This document shows, piece by piece, positions 16,276 to 24,592 of a stretch of 64,000 nucleotides of DNA. Origin of the DNA: GCA-2861595 sp035536185 (GTDB taxonomy: Bacteria > Actinomycetota > Acidimicrobiia > Acidimicrobiales > GCA-2861595); contig DATLOM010000056.1 of assembly GCA_035536185.1 (NCBI GenBank), positions 20,197-84,196 on the forward strand, in the 5' to 3' direction. The notes under the pieces are model-generated. The model searched no databases. It was given only the letters and a program-made list of their open reading frames with translations, and was not told where the DNA came from. A program made the position numbers and the translations under genes. How positions within the stretch are numbered: position 1 is the first letter of the stretch; each line of letters starts with the position of its first letter.

Positions 16276-17175
16276 GTGATGCTGCACACCGCCCTGGCCG
16301 CGGCCGCGGCGCTCATATCGCTCGCCTTCGCCATGTCCACCTTCGAGAGGTGGCTGGCCGGGCGACGGCGCCACGAGCTGGCCTGGAGTGTGGCCCTGGT
16401 CATGTTCTGCCTCGGTGCCATCGCTCTCGCCACCGGCGCGTCGCTCGGGTGGAACGGGCCGACCTTCCGGCTCTTCTACCTCTTCGGGGCCATCGCCAAC
16501 GTGCCCTTCCTGGCCGTCGGCACGATCTACCTGTTGGCCGGGCCCAGGGTGGGTGACCGGGTCGCCCTCGCCGTCACCGTCTTCTGCGCCTTCTCGGCCG
16601 GTGTGGTGGCCGTGGCGCCCTTGACCGGGCCGGTGCCGGCGGCGGAGCTGACCCAGGGCTCCGACGTCTTCGGGCCGCTCCCCCGCATCCTGGCCGCAGT
16701 GGCCTCGGGGGCCGGCGCCCTGGTCGTGCTGGCCGGTGCCGTGTGGAGCGCGGTGCGGGTGGCGACCGGCCGGCTCGTGCTGGCCAACCTCACCATCGCC
16801 GCCGGCGTGCTCGTGAGCGGCGCCAGCGGGCTGTTCAACTCGGTGCTGGACGAGATGACCGGCTTCGCCGTCGCCCTCGTGCTCGGCATCACGCTGCTGT
16901 TCGCCGGCTTCCTCCTCGCCACCACCGACAGGCGGCGACTCCACTCAGGCCTTCCGGCTCCCCTCGCCCTGGGGACGGAGTCTGCGGCCCTCTCAGCCGG
17001 CCAGGATCAGGAACTGCACCAGGGCCGCGCCCAGGATCAACGCCAGGAGCAGCACGAGGGCGATGGTGGTCCCCCGTCTCACGAGGCGGCCTCGAGGCTG
17101 ACGGCGTCGCCCGGCCGCAGCTTGAGCTCCTCGGCCGCCGACATCCGGTCGAGGGCGACCGACACCAGCCCGTAG
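16276..17175 (+). CDS. Multi-pass membrane protein, function unknown, with antisense-overlapping tail
   Basis: Starting at GTG/ATG 16276-16279, about seven hydrophobic segments fill residues 3-215. I do not recognise the family. After LATTDRRR (~base 16940) the sequence becomes Gln/Ser-rich and unlike a protein domain. No in-frame stop occurs until 17175, so the tail lies opposite the small ORF at 16993-17082 and the end of the SAM hydroxide adenosyltransferase gene. Either the convergent genes overlap by ~180 bp or the frame has been disturbed near the 3' end. TACGCT lies just before the start. Confidence 0.7.
   Translation: MMLHTALAAAAALISLAFAMSTFERWLAGRRRHELAWSVALVMFCLGAIALATGASLGWNGPTFRLFYLFGAIANVPFLAVGTIYLLAGPRVGDRVALAVTVFCAFSAGVVAVAPLTGPVPAAELTQGSDVFGPLPRILAAVASGAGALVVLAGAVWSAVRVATGRLVLANLTIAAGVLVSGASGLFNSVLDEMTGFAVALVLGITLLFAGFLLATTDRRRLHSGLPAPLALGTESAALSAGQDQELHQGRAQDQRQEQHEGDGGPPSHEAASRLTASPGRSLSSSAADIRSRATDTSP
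16993..17082 (-). CDS. 29-residue single-helix membrane microprotein
   Basis: Too short for normal gene calling. It begins with GTG at 17082 overlapping the TGA of the upstream adenosyltransferase gene (GTGA), the coupling used throughout this genome. The product is basic residues (RR) then ~24 hydrophobic residues (IALVLLLALILGAALVQFLI) and LAG. The position, orientation charge and coupling argue that it is translated. Function is unknown. Confidence 0.6.
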   Translation of the reverse strand: MRRGTTIALVLLLALILGAALVQFLILAG

Positions 17176-17894
17176 GAGTCGACCACCAGCCCCACCTCTC
17201 CGGCCTTCAGCTCGGCGTAGTTGCCGGCCAGCCGGCCGGTTCGGACCTGCCCCGTCCCCCACCGGAGGGAGATGCGGTCGCCCATCGCGGCGAGGTCGCC
17301 GGGGTCGACGTTCAGCTGCGCGTTGCCGAAGTGGTCCACCCAGAGGACCTCGCTCAGGAGCTTTCCGTCCTCGGAGCGCGTCAGGGGCAGTAGCCCGGGC
17401 CGCAGCGTGATCGGGTCGATCGGCGGGCCCAGCTCGAACAGGTCGCCGCCGTTGCACAGGTGCGCGACCACCGGAGCGAACACGTCCCTCCCGGCGAAGG
17501 TCGCTCCGGGTGCCTCCAGGTGGAACCTGGTGTCGGTGAGCTCGACGGCGCGGGTGGCGCCGCCGACCATGGCCACGGCGCCGGCCAGCAGCCCGTTGTC
17601 GGGGCCCACGAAGACGCCCTCACCGGCGGCACCCACCTCCACGGCGACAGCCCGGCGGTCGGTCCCGACGCCGGGGTCGACGACGGCGAGAACCACACCC
17701 GGAGCGAGGTACTGCACGCTCCGCACCAGGGCGAGGCTCCCTGCCCGAACGTCGTGGGCGGGCACCCCGTGGGTGATGTCGATGACTGTCACGTGTGGTG
17801 CCGCGGAGCGGATCACCGATCGGACGACGCCGACGAACTCGTCCTCCAGACCGAAGTCGGACAGGAAGGAGACGGTGTCGTAGCGCCTCGTCAT
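17079..17894 (-). CDS. SAM hydroxide adenosyltransferase (DUF62/duf-62 family)
   Basis: A 271-residue protein with the family motifs FLSDFGLEDEFVG at the N-terminus, VVDPGVGTDRRAVAVE, VGPDNGLL and WVDHFGNAQLN. This family hydrolyses S-adenosylmethionine to adenosine and methionine and is related to fluorinase and chlorinase. The fluorinase-specific insertion is not evident. The ATG at 17894 is 27 bp from the stop of the upstream Rv0500A-like gene, so the two are probably co-transcribed; the microprotein at 16993-17082 is coupled to its stop. Confidence 0.92.
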   Translation of the reverse strand: MTRRYDTVSFLSDFGLEDEFVGVVRSVIRSAAPHVTVIDITHGVPAHDVRAGSLALVRSVQYLAPGVVLAVVDPGVGTDRRAVAVEVGAAGEGVFVGPDNGLLAGAVAMVGGATRAVELTDTRFHLEAPGATFAGRDVFAPVVAHLCNGGDLFELGPPIDPITLRPGLLPLTRSEDGKLLSEVLWVDHFGNAQLNVDPGDLAAMGDRISLRWGTGQVRTGRLAGNYAELKAGEVGLVVDSYGLVSVALDRMSAAEELKLRPGDAVSLEAAS

Positions 17895-17921
17895 GCCCGA
17901 CGGACGCTACCGGTTTGGCGT

Positions 17922-18128
17922 CTAGCCGGCCTCGGTGTAGCGGTCGCCGAGGTACTTGTCGACGTCGTCCTCCCGGAGCCGGTACGACTTGCCCACCCGC
18001 ACGGCGGGGAGATCACCAGCCGTGATGAGGCGGTACACCGTCATGTTCGACACGCGGAGGACCTCAGCCACCTCGGCCACCGTGAGGAACTTGGCCTTTG
18101 CATGTTCTTCCCTTGCCAGTGGAATCAC
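17922..18128 (-). CDS. Rv0500A-like helix-turn-helix DNA-binding protein
   Basis: A 68-residue protein started at GTG 18128. FLTVAEVAEVLRVSNMTVYR and GDLPAVRVGKSYRLREDDV form an excisionase/MerR-type winged HTH. It closely resembles the small actinobacterial protein next to proC in mycobacteria (Rv0500A), and here too it lies directly downstream of proC. TACAGT at 18152-18147 places transcription start just upstream of GTG, so longer in-frame starts are unlikely. It probably acts as a BldC-like transcription factor. Confidence 0.85.
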   Translation of the reverse strand: MIPLAREEHAKAKFLTVAEVAEVLRVSNMTVYRLITAGDLPAVRVGKSYRLREDDVDKYLGDRYTEAG

Positions 18129-18212
18129 CCCTCTCCGCCTGGGGCCACTGTACGCCAATGGGGGCGATGTGGGAAGTGGGACTTTTTCCGGGCCTCTAGC
18201 CGGAGCGCCGGA

Positions 18213-19004
18213 TCAGGCGCCGAGCTGTCGGGACCGCTCGGTGGCCGCCTGCACCGCTTCCAGGAAGGCGCCCCGCACCGCCCGCTCCTCCAGGGCCCGC
18301 AGACCGGCGGCGGTGGTTCCCCCCGGGGAGGTGACGGCGGCCCGCAGGGCCTCCGGCCCCTCGCCGGACTCGGCCAGCATCCGTGAGGACCCGACAAGGG
18401 TCTGGACCACCAGGGCCACGCTCGTCTCGCGAGGCAGGCCGGCCAGGACGCCGGCGTCGATGAGGGCCTCGGCCACGAGGTAGAGGTACGCCGGCCCCGA
18501 ACCCGAGAGGCCGGTGACGGCGTCCAGGAGGTGCTCCGGCACCCGCGCCACTGTGCCCACCGCCGAGAGGACGCCCTCGGCCCATTCGAGGTCGTCGGGG
18601 CCCGCCGTGGGCCCGGCCGAGATGGCGGCGGCGCCCTGGCCGATGAGGGCCGGCGTGTTGGGCATGGCCCGCACCACCCGCACTTCGTCGCCCAGCCACC
18701 CCTGGAGGGCGGAGAGCCGCACCCCGGCCGCTATGGAAAGGGCCTGGACCACACCGGCGGCGGCCACCTGGCGGCACGCCTCGCCGACGTCTCCCGGCTT
18801 CACGGCGATGACCGTGCCGGTGGCGGCGGGAGGCGCGTCGACCACGGTCACGCCCGGCAGCAAGTCTTCGAGCCGGCGGCGCCGCTCCTCGAGCCTCTCC
18901 ACCACGGCCAGCTCCCGAGGGGCCGCCCATCCCGCCCGCAGGAGGCCCGAGACCAGGGCCTCGCCCATCCTTCCGCCGCCCATGACCACGAGCCGGACGG
19001 TCAC
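18213..19004 (-). CDS. proC: Pyrroline-5-carboxylate reductase
   Basis: A 263-residue enzyme catalysing the last step of proline synthesis. Motifs: GGGRMGEALVSG (NADPH-binding), RAMPNTPALIGQG, and LSGSGPAYLYL at the dimer and active-site region. GTG 19004 is chosen because it gives the family N-terminus; upstream in-frame sequence is antisense-like and not conserved. It is followed by the HTH gene as in mycobacteria, and preceded by the M23 peptidase gene whose stop is 23 nt upstream. Confidence 0.96.
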   Translation of the reverse strand: MTVRLVVMGGGRMGEALVSGLLRAGWAAPRELAVVERLEERRRRLEDLLPGVTVVDAPPAATGTVIAVKPGDVGEACRQVAAAGVVQALSIAAGVRLSALQGWLGDEVRVVRAMPNTPALIGQGAAAISAGPTAGPDDLEWAEGVLSAVGTVARVPEHLLDAVTGLSGSGPAYLYLVAEALIDAGVLAGLPRETSVALVVQTLVGSSRMLAESGEGPEALRAAVTSPGGTTAAGLRALEERAVRGAFLEAVQAATERSRQLGA

Positions 19005-19027
19005 CGCCCCGCCGCCCTCACGACCAC

Positions 19028-20158
19028 TCAGGGAAGGTAGCGCCGGGGGTTCTGGGGCGAACCGTTGACCCTCGTCTCGAAGTGCAGGTGGGGCCCTGTG
19101 GAGTGGCCGGTGGAGCCCACGAAGCCGATGACCTCGCCCTGGGAGACCGAAGCTCCATCCCGCGCACCGATCCGGCTCTGGTGGGCGTAGAGGGTGGTGA
19201 AGCCGCCTCCGTGGTTGATGATGACGGTGTTGCCGTAGCCGCTGTAGGACCCCGCGAAGATCACTTCGCCGGCCTTGGCCGCCCGGATGGGCGTACCGCG
19301 GCCGGCGCCGATGTCGAGGCCGGCGTGGAGACGGCCCCAGCGGGGCCCGAAACCGGATGTGACGTTCCCGCGGAGGGGCCACCCCAGTCCCGCTCCTGAG
19401 ATGCGGCCGTCGGCGCCGGGGTCGATGACCGCCCGTTCCTTGGAGCGGATCAGGGCGGTGAGACCCGACTCCTGGCGGGCGACCTCGTCGGCCTCCGCCT
19501 GGTACTGGCGGATCCGTGCCTCCAGGGCGTCGGAGAGACGCTGCTTCTGCATCCGCGCCACCTGGAGCTCCGACAGCCGGGCCAGGACGGCCTTGCGCCT
19601 CTCGGCCGCCAGGTCCCGGGCCTGCGCCGCTTTCACCTGCTCCTCGTCCAGGTCCTGGCGGAGCGACCTGAGCCGGTCGAGCACGTCCCTGTCCCGGTTG
19701 GTGACCTGGGCGAGCATCGAGCTGCGCCGGCCGGCCTCACCCAGGTCCCTGGCGCCGATGATGTCGGCGAAGCTGGTGCGTTCGGGTCGCACGTAGGCGG
19801 AGACGGCTCGGTTGACCACCGCCGTCCGCAGCGTGACCACCTCTTTTTCGGTGGTGGCGATACGGCCCTCGGCATCGGCCACGGCGCTGAGGGCGGCCTG
19901 GACCGCCTGCCGGGCCGTATCGGCGCTGGCCTGCTGGGCCCGTACCTGGTTGTTCAACACCTTCACCGCCGCCGTCAGCTGCGAGTCGGATGCCCTGAGG
20001 GCATTGAGCTGGGTGGCCAGTTGGGCTCGCTTCTGGCGAGCGGCCTCACGCTTCTGGCGCGCGCTGCTCAGTGACTCGCCCGCCAGGGCAGGGCCCGACA
20101 AGGCGAGCACGAGGATCAGGACCAGGCCTGCGAAAGACGGTCGGTGTGTTCTCGGCAT
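19028..20158 (-). CDS. Secreted coiled-coil M23 metallopeptidase (EnvC/NlpD-like)
   Basis: A 376-residue protein: signal peptide (LVLILVLALSGPALAGES), a long coiled coil (about 30-230), then an M23 peptidase domain. HAGLDIGAGRGTPI, YGNTVIINHGGGFTTLYAH and TGHSTGPHLHFE carry the zinc ligands (H, D, HxH), so it should be an active endopeptidase rather than only an activator. It acts on peptidoglycan cross-bridges outside the membrane, plausibly in cell division. The start is the ATG before PRTHRPSF; no strong ribosome site is seen. Confidence 0.92.
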   Translation of the reverse strand: MPRTHRPSFAGLVLILVLALSGPALAGESLSSARQKREAARQKRAQLATQLNALRASDSQLTAAVKVLNNQVRAQQASADTARQAVQAALSAVADAEGRIATTEKEVVTLRTAVVNRAVSAYVRPERTSFADIIGARDLGEAGRRSSMLAQVTNRDRDVLDRLRSLRQDLDEEQVKAAQARDLAAERRKAVLARLSELQVARMQKQRLSDALEARIRQYQAEADEVARQESGLTALIRSKERAVIDPGADGRISGAGLGWPLRGNVTSGFGPRWGRLHAGLDIGAGRGTPIRAAKAGEVIFAGSYSGYGNTVIINHGGGFTTLYAHQSRIGARDGASVSQGEVIGFVGSTGHSTGPHLHFETRVNGSPQNPRRYLP

Positions 20159-20417
20159 TGGAGGCAGGGCCAGGCTTCCCACCCGGAAGCGCCTGGACGG
20201 CCGCTTGGACGCTACTGAGGGAGAGCCATGTGGCGCAAGCACCCACGCGGCGGCCCCGCCCCGCCGGCGGAGACCCGGGCGGACGCGCCGCGGCCCGAGG
20301 AACCTCGCAACGCCATTCGCACTTCCCCGAACGAATGCCGCCGTTCCGCCCCTCGGGCCACAGCGAGGCTCACGGTAGCCGCCTTGCCCGTCCCGGACAA
20401 GAGCCGGCGGCCTGGTC
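20159..20417. other. Intergenic region between the M23 peptidase and mshA-like genes
   Basis: About 260 bp with no convincing gene. A Pro/Arg-rich 73-codon plus-strand frame (20228-20449) has GAGGGAGAGCC before its ATG but low-complexity sequence and overlaps the glycosyltransferase 3' end, so I do not call it. No hairpin with a T-run is visible. Confidence 0.5.
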
Positions 20418-21647
20418 TCAGCGACAGGCCACGAGAGAGCGGGCGGTGAGGCGGGAGCACAGCAGGCGAAGCTGCCGGGCGGCGAGTGACCAGGTGTAGC
20501 GGCGGGCGCCGGCCGCCGCGGCAGTTGACATGGCGGCTGCCCTCGCCGGGTCCTCCAGGACCTCACGGGCAAAGGCGGCGAAAGCGACGGGATCGCGGTT
20601 CTCGACGAGGAACCCTGTGGTGCCGTGGGCCAGGAGGGTGCGAAGCCCGCCGACGGCGGCAGCCACCACCGGAGTGCCACAGGCGGCCGCCTCCAGGGCG
20701 ACGAGCCCGAACGACTCCGAGCGGCTCGGCACCAGGCAGAGATCGGCGGCGCGGTAGTACGTAGAGAGCAGCTCGTGCGGTTGGGGGTCGACGAAGCGGA
20801 CGCGTCCCACCAGCCCGAGCTCGGTCACCAGACGGCGGACGCGGGCGATCTCGGCCAGGCCATCGGTGCCGCTGGGGCCACCGACGACCACGAGGAAGGC
20901 CTGCCCGGCCACCCGCCCGGAGCCGGCGGCGAGCTCCGCCAGTGTCCTCACGGCCACGTCCACGCCTTTCAGGGCCTGGATGCGACCGACGAACAAGAGC
21001 ATCGGGCCGGCGGGGAGGCTCAGGGCCCGGCGCGCCTGCGGGCGGTGACCAGGAGAGAAGAAGGCGTGGTCCACGCCCGGGGCCACGACCTCGATCCTGC
21101 CCCTGTCGACGCCGTAGAGCGCCTCGATCTGCGAAGCCTCCACCGAGCACGAGGCCAGCACGGCGTCGGAGCACGCCATGACGTCCGCTTCGGCCAGCGC
21201 CCGGCTGACCGGGTCCTCGTCACCCTCGGCCTTGACCCGGGCAAGGGTGTGGAACGTGGATACCAGCGGGACGTTGAGCTCGTGCTTGAGGGCATGGCCG
21301 GCCAGCCCCGACAGCCAGTAGTTGGCGTGGATGGCATCGGCCGCGTAGCTCCCGGACAGCCGGGCCAGCACGCCCTCGGTGAACTCGCCCACCAGGCCCC
21401 GCAGCTCCTCCTTGGGCACCGGACCGAGCGGCCCGGCGGCCACGTGGTGAACACGGAATCCGGGCTCGACGGCGGCGACCGCTACCTGCGCCGGCGAGCA
21501 GGCCCGGGTGTAGACGTCGCATTCGACGCCGCTGCGGGCGAGAGCGGAGGCAAGCTGGCGCACGTAGACGTTCATGCCTCCACCGTCGCCGGTGCCGGGC
21601 TGAGCCAGCGGCGACGTGTGCATGGAGACGACCGCGAGCCGGTGCAC
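20418..21647 (-). CDS. mshA: MshA-like glycosyltransferase (family GT4)
   Basis: A 409-residue GT-B enzyme. The N-terminal MHTSPLAQPGTGDGGGMNVY is the hallmark of MshA, which adds GlcNAc to inositol-3-phosphate in the first step of mycothiol synthesis. The donor-site region (FVGRIQALKGVDVA, SESFGLVALEAAACGTPVV) is intact. GTG 21647 is preferred, 18 nt after the rsiG stop. Sucrose-phosphate-synthase-like relatives share the fold, but the N-terminal signature favours MshA. Other mycothiol genes are not in the window. Confidence 0.88.
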   Translation of the reverse strand: MHRLAVVSMHTSPLAQPGTGDGGGMNVYVRQLASALARSGVECDVYTRACSPAQVAVAAVEPGFRVHHVAAGPLGPVPKEELRGLVGEFTEGVLARLSGSYAADAIHANYWLSGLAGHALKHELNVPLVSTFHTLARVKAEGDEDPVSRALAEADVMACSDAVLASCSVEASQIEALYGVDRGRIEVVAPGVDHAFFSPGHRPQARRALSLPAGPMLLFVGRIQALKGVDVAVRTLAELAAGSGRVAGQAFLVVVGGPSGTDGLAEIARVRRLVTELGLVGRVRFVDPQPHELLSTYYRAADLCLVPSRSESFGLVALEAAACGTPVVAAAVGGLRTLLAHGTTGFLVENRDPVAFAAFAREVLEDPARAAAMSTAAAAGARRYTWSLAARQLRLLCSRLTARSLVACR

Positions 21648-21664
21648 AGCAGGTTGTCGGAAGC

Positions 21665-22213
21665 TCAGGACTCGGAGGGCAGCAGGCTGTCGACCGTGGC
21701 CTCGCCGGACTTGTAGCGGCGAATGATCTCGCCCTGCACTGTGTCCAGGCACTCGTGAAGGGCACGGCGCTGCGAAGAGATCCGCTGCTCGAGATCGACG
21801 AGGGCGGCAGCGATGTCGGCCACCTCGTCGGGGCCCATCGTCGGCAGCGTGGCCACTCTGTCGACGTCGATGATGCGGTCGAGCTCGGCCGTGATGAGGC
21901 GGTAGTTGGCGTCCGCGGCCATCTCGGTGGGACGACGGCCCGTGGCCGCACCACGACCACCTTCGGACAGGATCTCCGGGAGGCTGTCGACGAGCTCGGC
22001 CAGGCCGCCGTTCTCGCCTCCCTCACGACGCCTCAGCTCGGCGTTGATTATGTCGAGGCGGCCCTGCACGAGGCGCCGGAGGTAGGAAAGCTCGCCCTCG
22101 GCGTGCTCGCACGTTCCCTTTCGGGTGCGCAGATCCTCCATGGGCAGGTCGTCGAGGCCCTCCAAGAAGTCCGGGGCAAGAAGCCGGTCGAGGTCCGTAG
22201 GCGCGTCACCCAT
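21665..22213 (-). CDS. rsiG: RsiG-like c-di-GMP-binding anti-sigma factor
   Basis: A 182-residue helical protein. Residues around 45-62 give E-GEL-S-YL-R-RLV-Q-GRL-D, an exact match to the c-di-GMP motif E-x3-S-x2-R-x3-Q-x3-D of Streptomyces RsiG. A second helix near the C-terminus reads E-QRI-S-SQ-R-RAL-H-ECL-D, the same motif with His for Gln. RsiG is an antiparallel coiled coil that sequesters the sigma factor WhiG when bound to c-di-GMP. ATG 22213 has TACCAT 7 nt upstream. No whiG is in the window. Confidence 0.88.
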   Translation of the reverse strand: MGDAPTDLDRLLAPDFLEGLDDLPMEDLRTRKGTCEHAEGELSYLRRLVQGRLDIINAELRRREGGENGGLAELVDSLPEILSEGGRGAATGRRPTEMAADANYRLITAELDRIIDVDRVATLPTMGPDEVADIAAALVDLEQRISSQRRALHECLDTVQGEIIRRYKSGEATVDSLLPSES

Positions 22214-22235
22214 GGCCACGATGGTACCCGCACCC

Positions 22236-22595
22236 TCAGGAGACCCGTCCCCTGCGGTGCTCGGGGTGGTACCGGTACAGCACGCGGCCCTCGATGTCGA
22301 CGGCCCCGAACACGGCGCTGTCGGTGCTGGACCCGGGGTTGTCACCCACGACGAAGGCCTTGGCGTCCTGCACCCCGGACACCCGCTTCACCAACGGGTG
22401 GCCGGGCCGTCTCGGGTCGAGCACCACCACCAGCCGGCCGGGGCGGGCACGGTCGGTGCGGAACACCAGCAGGCGGTCGCCGGCCCGCAGGGTCGGCAGC
22501 ATGCTGTCCCCGTGGACCTCCACGCGGCGGAGGAACGTGAAGACGGCCGCCAGCGCAGTGACTACGGTAACCAGGATCACCTGCCGGGCCGCCAT
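22236..22595 (-). CDS. sodX: Nickel-SOD maturation protease (S26 signal-peptidase-like)
   Basis: A 119-residue S26 peptidase: one N-terminal helix (VILVTVVTALAAVFTFL), the serine motif VHGDSMLPTLRAGDRL, the general-base lysine in PLVKRVSGV, and VVGDNPGSSTDS. Its short length and position, divergent and 36 bp from sodN, identify it as the protease that removes the SodN leader so that the N-terminal His-Cys hook can bind nickel. ATG 22595 is the first start giving the anchor helix. Confidence 0.92.
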   Translation of the reverse strand: MAARQVILVTVVTALAAVFTFLRRVEVHGDSMLPTLRAGDRLLVFRTDRARPGRLVVVLDPRRPGHPLVKRVSGVQDAKAFVVGDNPGSSTDSAVFGAVDIEGRVLYRYHPEHRRGRVS

Positions 22596-22631
22596 CCGGC
22601 GCCCCGTCCCCCGAGAAGGAGGAGCACTTCC

Positions 22632-23048
22632 ATGCCGATGCTGTCCCGCCTCTTCGCCCTGGTGGATCGGGCCCGACCGCCCCTTCCCGTCTCGGCTCAC
22701 TGCGACCTCCCCTGTGGGGTGTACGACCCCGCGCAGGCTCGCATCGAGGCCCAGTCCATAAAGGGCATCCTCGACAAGTACCACGCTTCGGACGACGAGA
22801 CCTTCCGCCAGCGGGCCATCCTCATCAAGGAGGAGCGAGCCGACCTGGTCAAGCACCATCTCTGGGTGCTGTGGACCGACTACTTCAAGCCCCCGCACCT
22901 CGAGCAGTTCCCGGAGCTCCACGAGCTCTTCTGGAACGCCACCAAGGCCGCCGGTGCGGCCAAGCAGTCCACCGATCCCGCGGTGGCCGACAAGCTGCTA
23001 GCCCTGATCGACGAGGTCGCCGAGGTGTTCTGGAAGACAAAGGAGTAG
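22632..23048 (+). CDS. sodN: Nickel superoxide dismutase precursor
   Basis: A 138-residue precursor. The nickel hook HCDLPCGVYD begins at residue 23, giving a 22-residue leader for SodX to cleave after Ala22; the mature N-terminus is the nickel-ligating His1, Cys2 and Cys6. The remainder is the four-helix bundle of NiSOD. The start is preceded by GAAGGAGGAGCACTTCC. It dismutates superoxide in the cytoplasm and makes the organism dependent on nickel uptake. The next gene follows after 3 nt. Confidence 0.97.
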   Translation: MPMLSRLFALVDRARPPLPVSAHCDLPCGVYDPAQARIEAQSIKGILDKYHASDDETFRQRAILIKEERADLVKHHLWVLWTDYFKPPHLEQFPELHELFWNATKAAGAAKQSTDPAVADKLLALIDEVAEVFWKTKE

Positions 23049-23051
23049 GCG

Positions 23052-23780
23052 ATGGAGATCTTCACCCAGACGGGCGGGGAGATGCTGTCGCGGTGGGGGC
23101 ACTACCTCGCCGGCGTGACATGGGTCGGGTTGCTCTACTACTTCAACTTCGTTCAGGTGCCTTCGCTCGCCCAGTTCGATGCCGCCTCGCGGACGGAGAT
23201 GGCCACCAAGCTGGCGCCCCGGGCGCTGTGGTGGTTCCGGTACGCAGCGGTGCTCACGGTCCTCACCGGGATCATGATCCTCGGGTTCCAGGAGAACCTG
23301 TCCGGCGGCGACTACTTCAAGACCTCCCTCGGGATGAGCATCGCCACCGGGATCCTGATGGCCCTGATCATGTTCGCCAACGTCTGGATGGTCATCTGGC
23401 CCAACCAGCAGGTCGTGATGGCCTCGGCTCAGCAGGTGGTCGCTGGCGGGCAGCCTGATCCGGCGGCGGCCGGGGCCGGGCGAAAAGCGTTGCTGGCTTC
23501 ACGGACCAACACGCTGCTCTCGATCCCCATGCTGTTCTTCATGGGCTTCACCAGCCATCTGGCCGGCGTCTACGAGTTGCAGCCGAAAGGCGGGGAGCGG
23601 GCGCTGTACTGGCTCGTCACCGTCCTGGTGCTGGCCCTCATCGAGCTGAACGGCACGGGCCGCATCGGCGGCACCGGCCCCGGCCCCACCAAGGCCTATC
23701 TCGAGACCCACAAGAACACGATCATCGCCGGCTTCGTCCTGTGGGGCTTCTTCATCCTCTTCTGGGAGATCCTCTTCTAG
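23052..23780 (+). CDS. PuuD/urate-hydroxylase-type membrane protein
   Basis: A 242-residue protein with about six membrane helices. HYLAGVTWVGLLYYFNFVQVP at the start and the later SRTNTLLSIPMLFFMGF and HLAG segments resemble the membrane domain of the PuuD urate hydroxylase family. The C-terminal cytochrome c domain of full PuuD is absent, so any oxidase activity would need a separate electron acceptor. It is 3 nt downstream of sodN and probably co-expressed. The assignment rests on recalled family features. Confidence 0.6.
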   Translation: MEIFTQTGGEMLSRWGHYLAGVTWVGLLYYFNFVQVPSLAQFDAASRTEMATKLAPRALWWFRYAAVLTVLTGIMILGFQENLSGGDYFKTSLGMSIATGILMALIMFANVWMVIWPNQQVVMASAQQVVAGGQPDPAAAGAGRKALLASRTNTLLSIPMLFFMGFTSHLAGVYELQPKGGERALYWLVTVLVLALIELNGTGRIGGTGPGPTKAYLETHKNTIIAGFVLWGFFILFWEILF

Positions 23781-23806
23781 TTCATTCTCAGTTCCCTTCT
23801 AGTTCA
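23774..23806. repeat. 11-bp direct repeat carrying both convergent stop codons
   Basis: CTTCTAGTTCA occurs at 23774-23784 and 23796-23806. The first copy holds the TAG of the PuuD-like gene, the second holds the stop of the convergent CdsA-like gene on the minus strand. Confidence 0.6.
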
Positions 23807-24590
23807 GGGTGAAGGCGGCGGCCAGGGCCCACACCGGTCCCACCACCAGGAGCGAGTCGAGCCGGCGAACCACGGGAACACGGGCACGCCGGTCGCCCAC
23901 CAGCTCGCTGGCGGCGATCTGGCCCAGCGGCGTCAGCGCGGCAGCGAGCAACCCGAACAGCCACGGACTGGCGCCCCGGAACGGTGGCGACAGGACGGCG
24001 GCCACGGCCAGGGTCACGGCGGCGATGCTGACCACGCCAGCCGCGGGGCCCTCCCATGGCCCGTCGGCTCCCGTACCGACCACGTAGGCGCTGGCGTCGT
24101 AGACGTGGACCAAGCTGAGCAGGACGAACACCGGGATGAAGCCGTCACCGCGCAGCAGCACGGGCGCGGCGCCGGCCAGACCCCAGGCCAGGGCGATACC
24201 ACCGGTCAGAACTGAATCGGCCTGGCCCCGCGACCGTGCGCCGATCAGCCGCGGGACGACCAGCAGGCCGGCCACCAGGACGGCGACGATGGCGACGGCG
24301 GGAAGTCCGAAGATCGCGGCGATGACCATGAGGCCGGCCCCGCCGGCACTCACCGGTGCCGCGGCGCGGCGCCGGCGGCGGCGCCACGATCTCGCCGCCT
24401 GCGCCGCGGCCAGGGCGGCGACCGGCGCCATGACCAGCGCCAGCGCCACCGCTCCCGCGATGGTGGCGAGCATGGTCGCGGCCGCCCACGCCAGGCCGAG
24501 GCGGACGTGGGGGCCGTACGAGGGATAACGAGGGGGTTGGGCCCAACGCGGCCAGTTGGCCAGAGCCAGCCGGTTCACACGATCGGCCAT
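23799..24590 (-). CDS. CdsA-like membrane protein
   Basis: A 263-residue protein with about eight helices. The C-terminal VVRRLDSLLVVGPVWALA resembles the end of the CDP-diacylglycerol synthase signature (R-x-D-S), but the upstream KD-x-GGxL part of that signature is weak (ASELVGDRRARVP). It may therefore be a divergent or inactive relative. ATG 24590 is 2 nt after the stop of the MoaD/ThiS-like gene. Confident as a gene, less so in function. Confidence 0.65.
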   Translation of the reverse strand: MADRVNRLALANWPRWAQPPRYPSYGPHVRLGLAWAAATMLATIAGAVALALVMAPVAALAAAQAARSWRRRRRRAAAPVSAGGAGLMVIAAIFGLPAVAIVAVLVAGLLVVPRLIGARSRGQADSVLTGGIALAWGLAGAAPVLLRGDGFIPVFVLLSLVHVYDASAYVVGTGADGPWEGPAAGVVSIAAVTLAVAAVLSPPFRGASPWLFGLLAAALTPLGQIAASELVGDRRARVPVVRRLDSLLVVGPVWALAAAFTLN

Positions 24591-24592
24591 GG

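Noticed and set aside
20228..20449. Plus-strand 73-codon frame after the M23 peptidase
   Set aside because: It has a fair ribosome site, but the product is Pro/Arg low-complexity and it overlaps the 3' end of the mshA-like gene.
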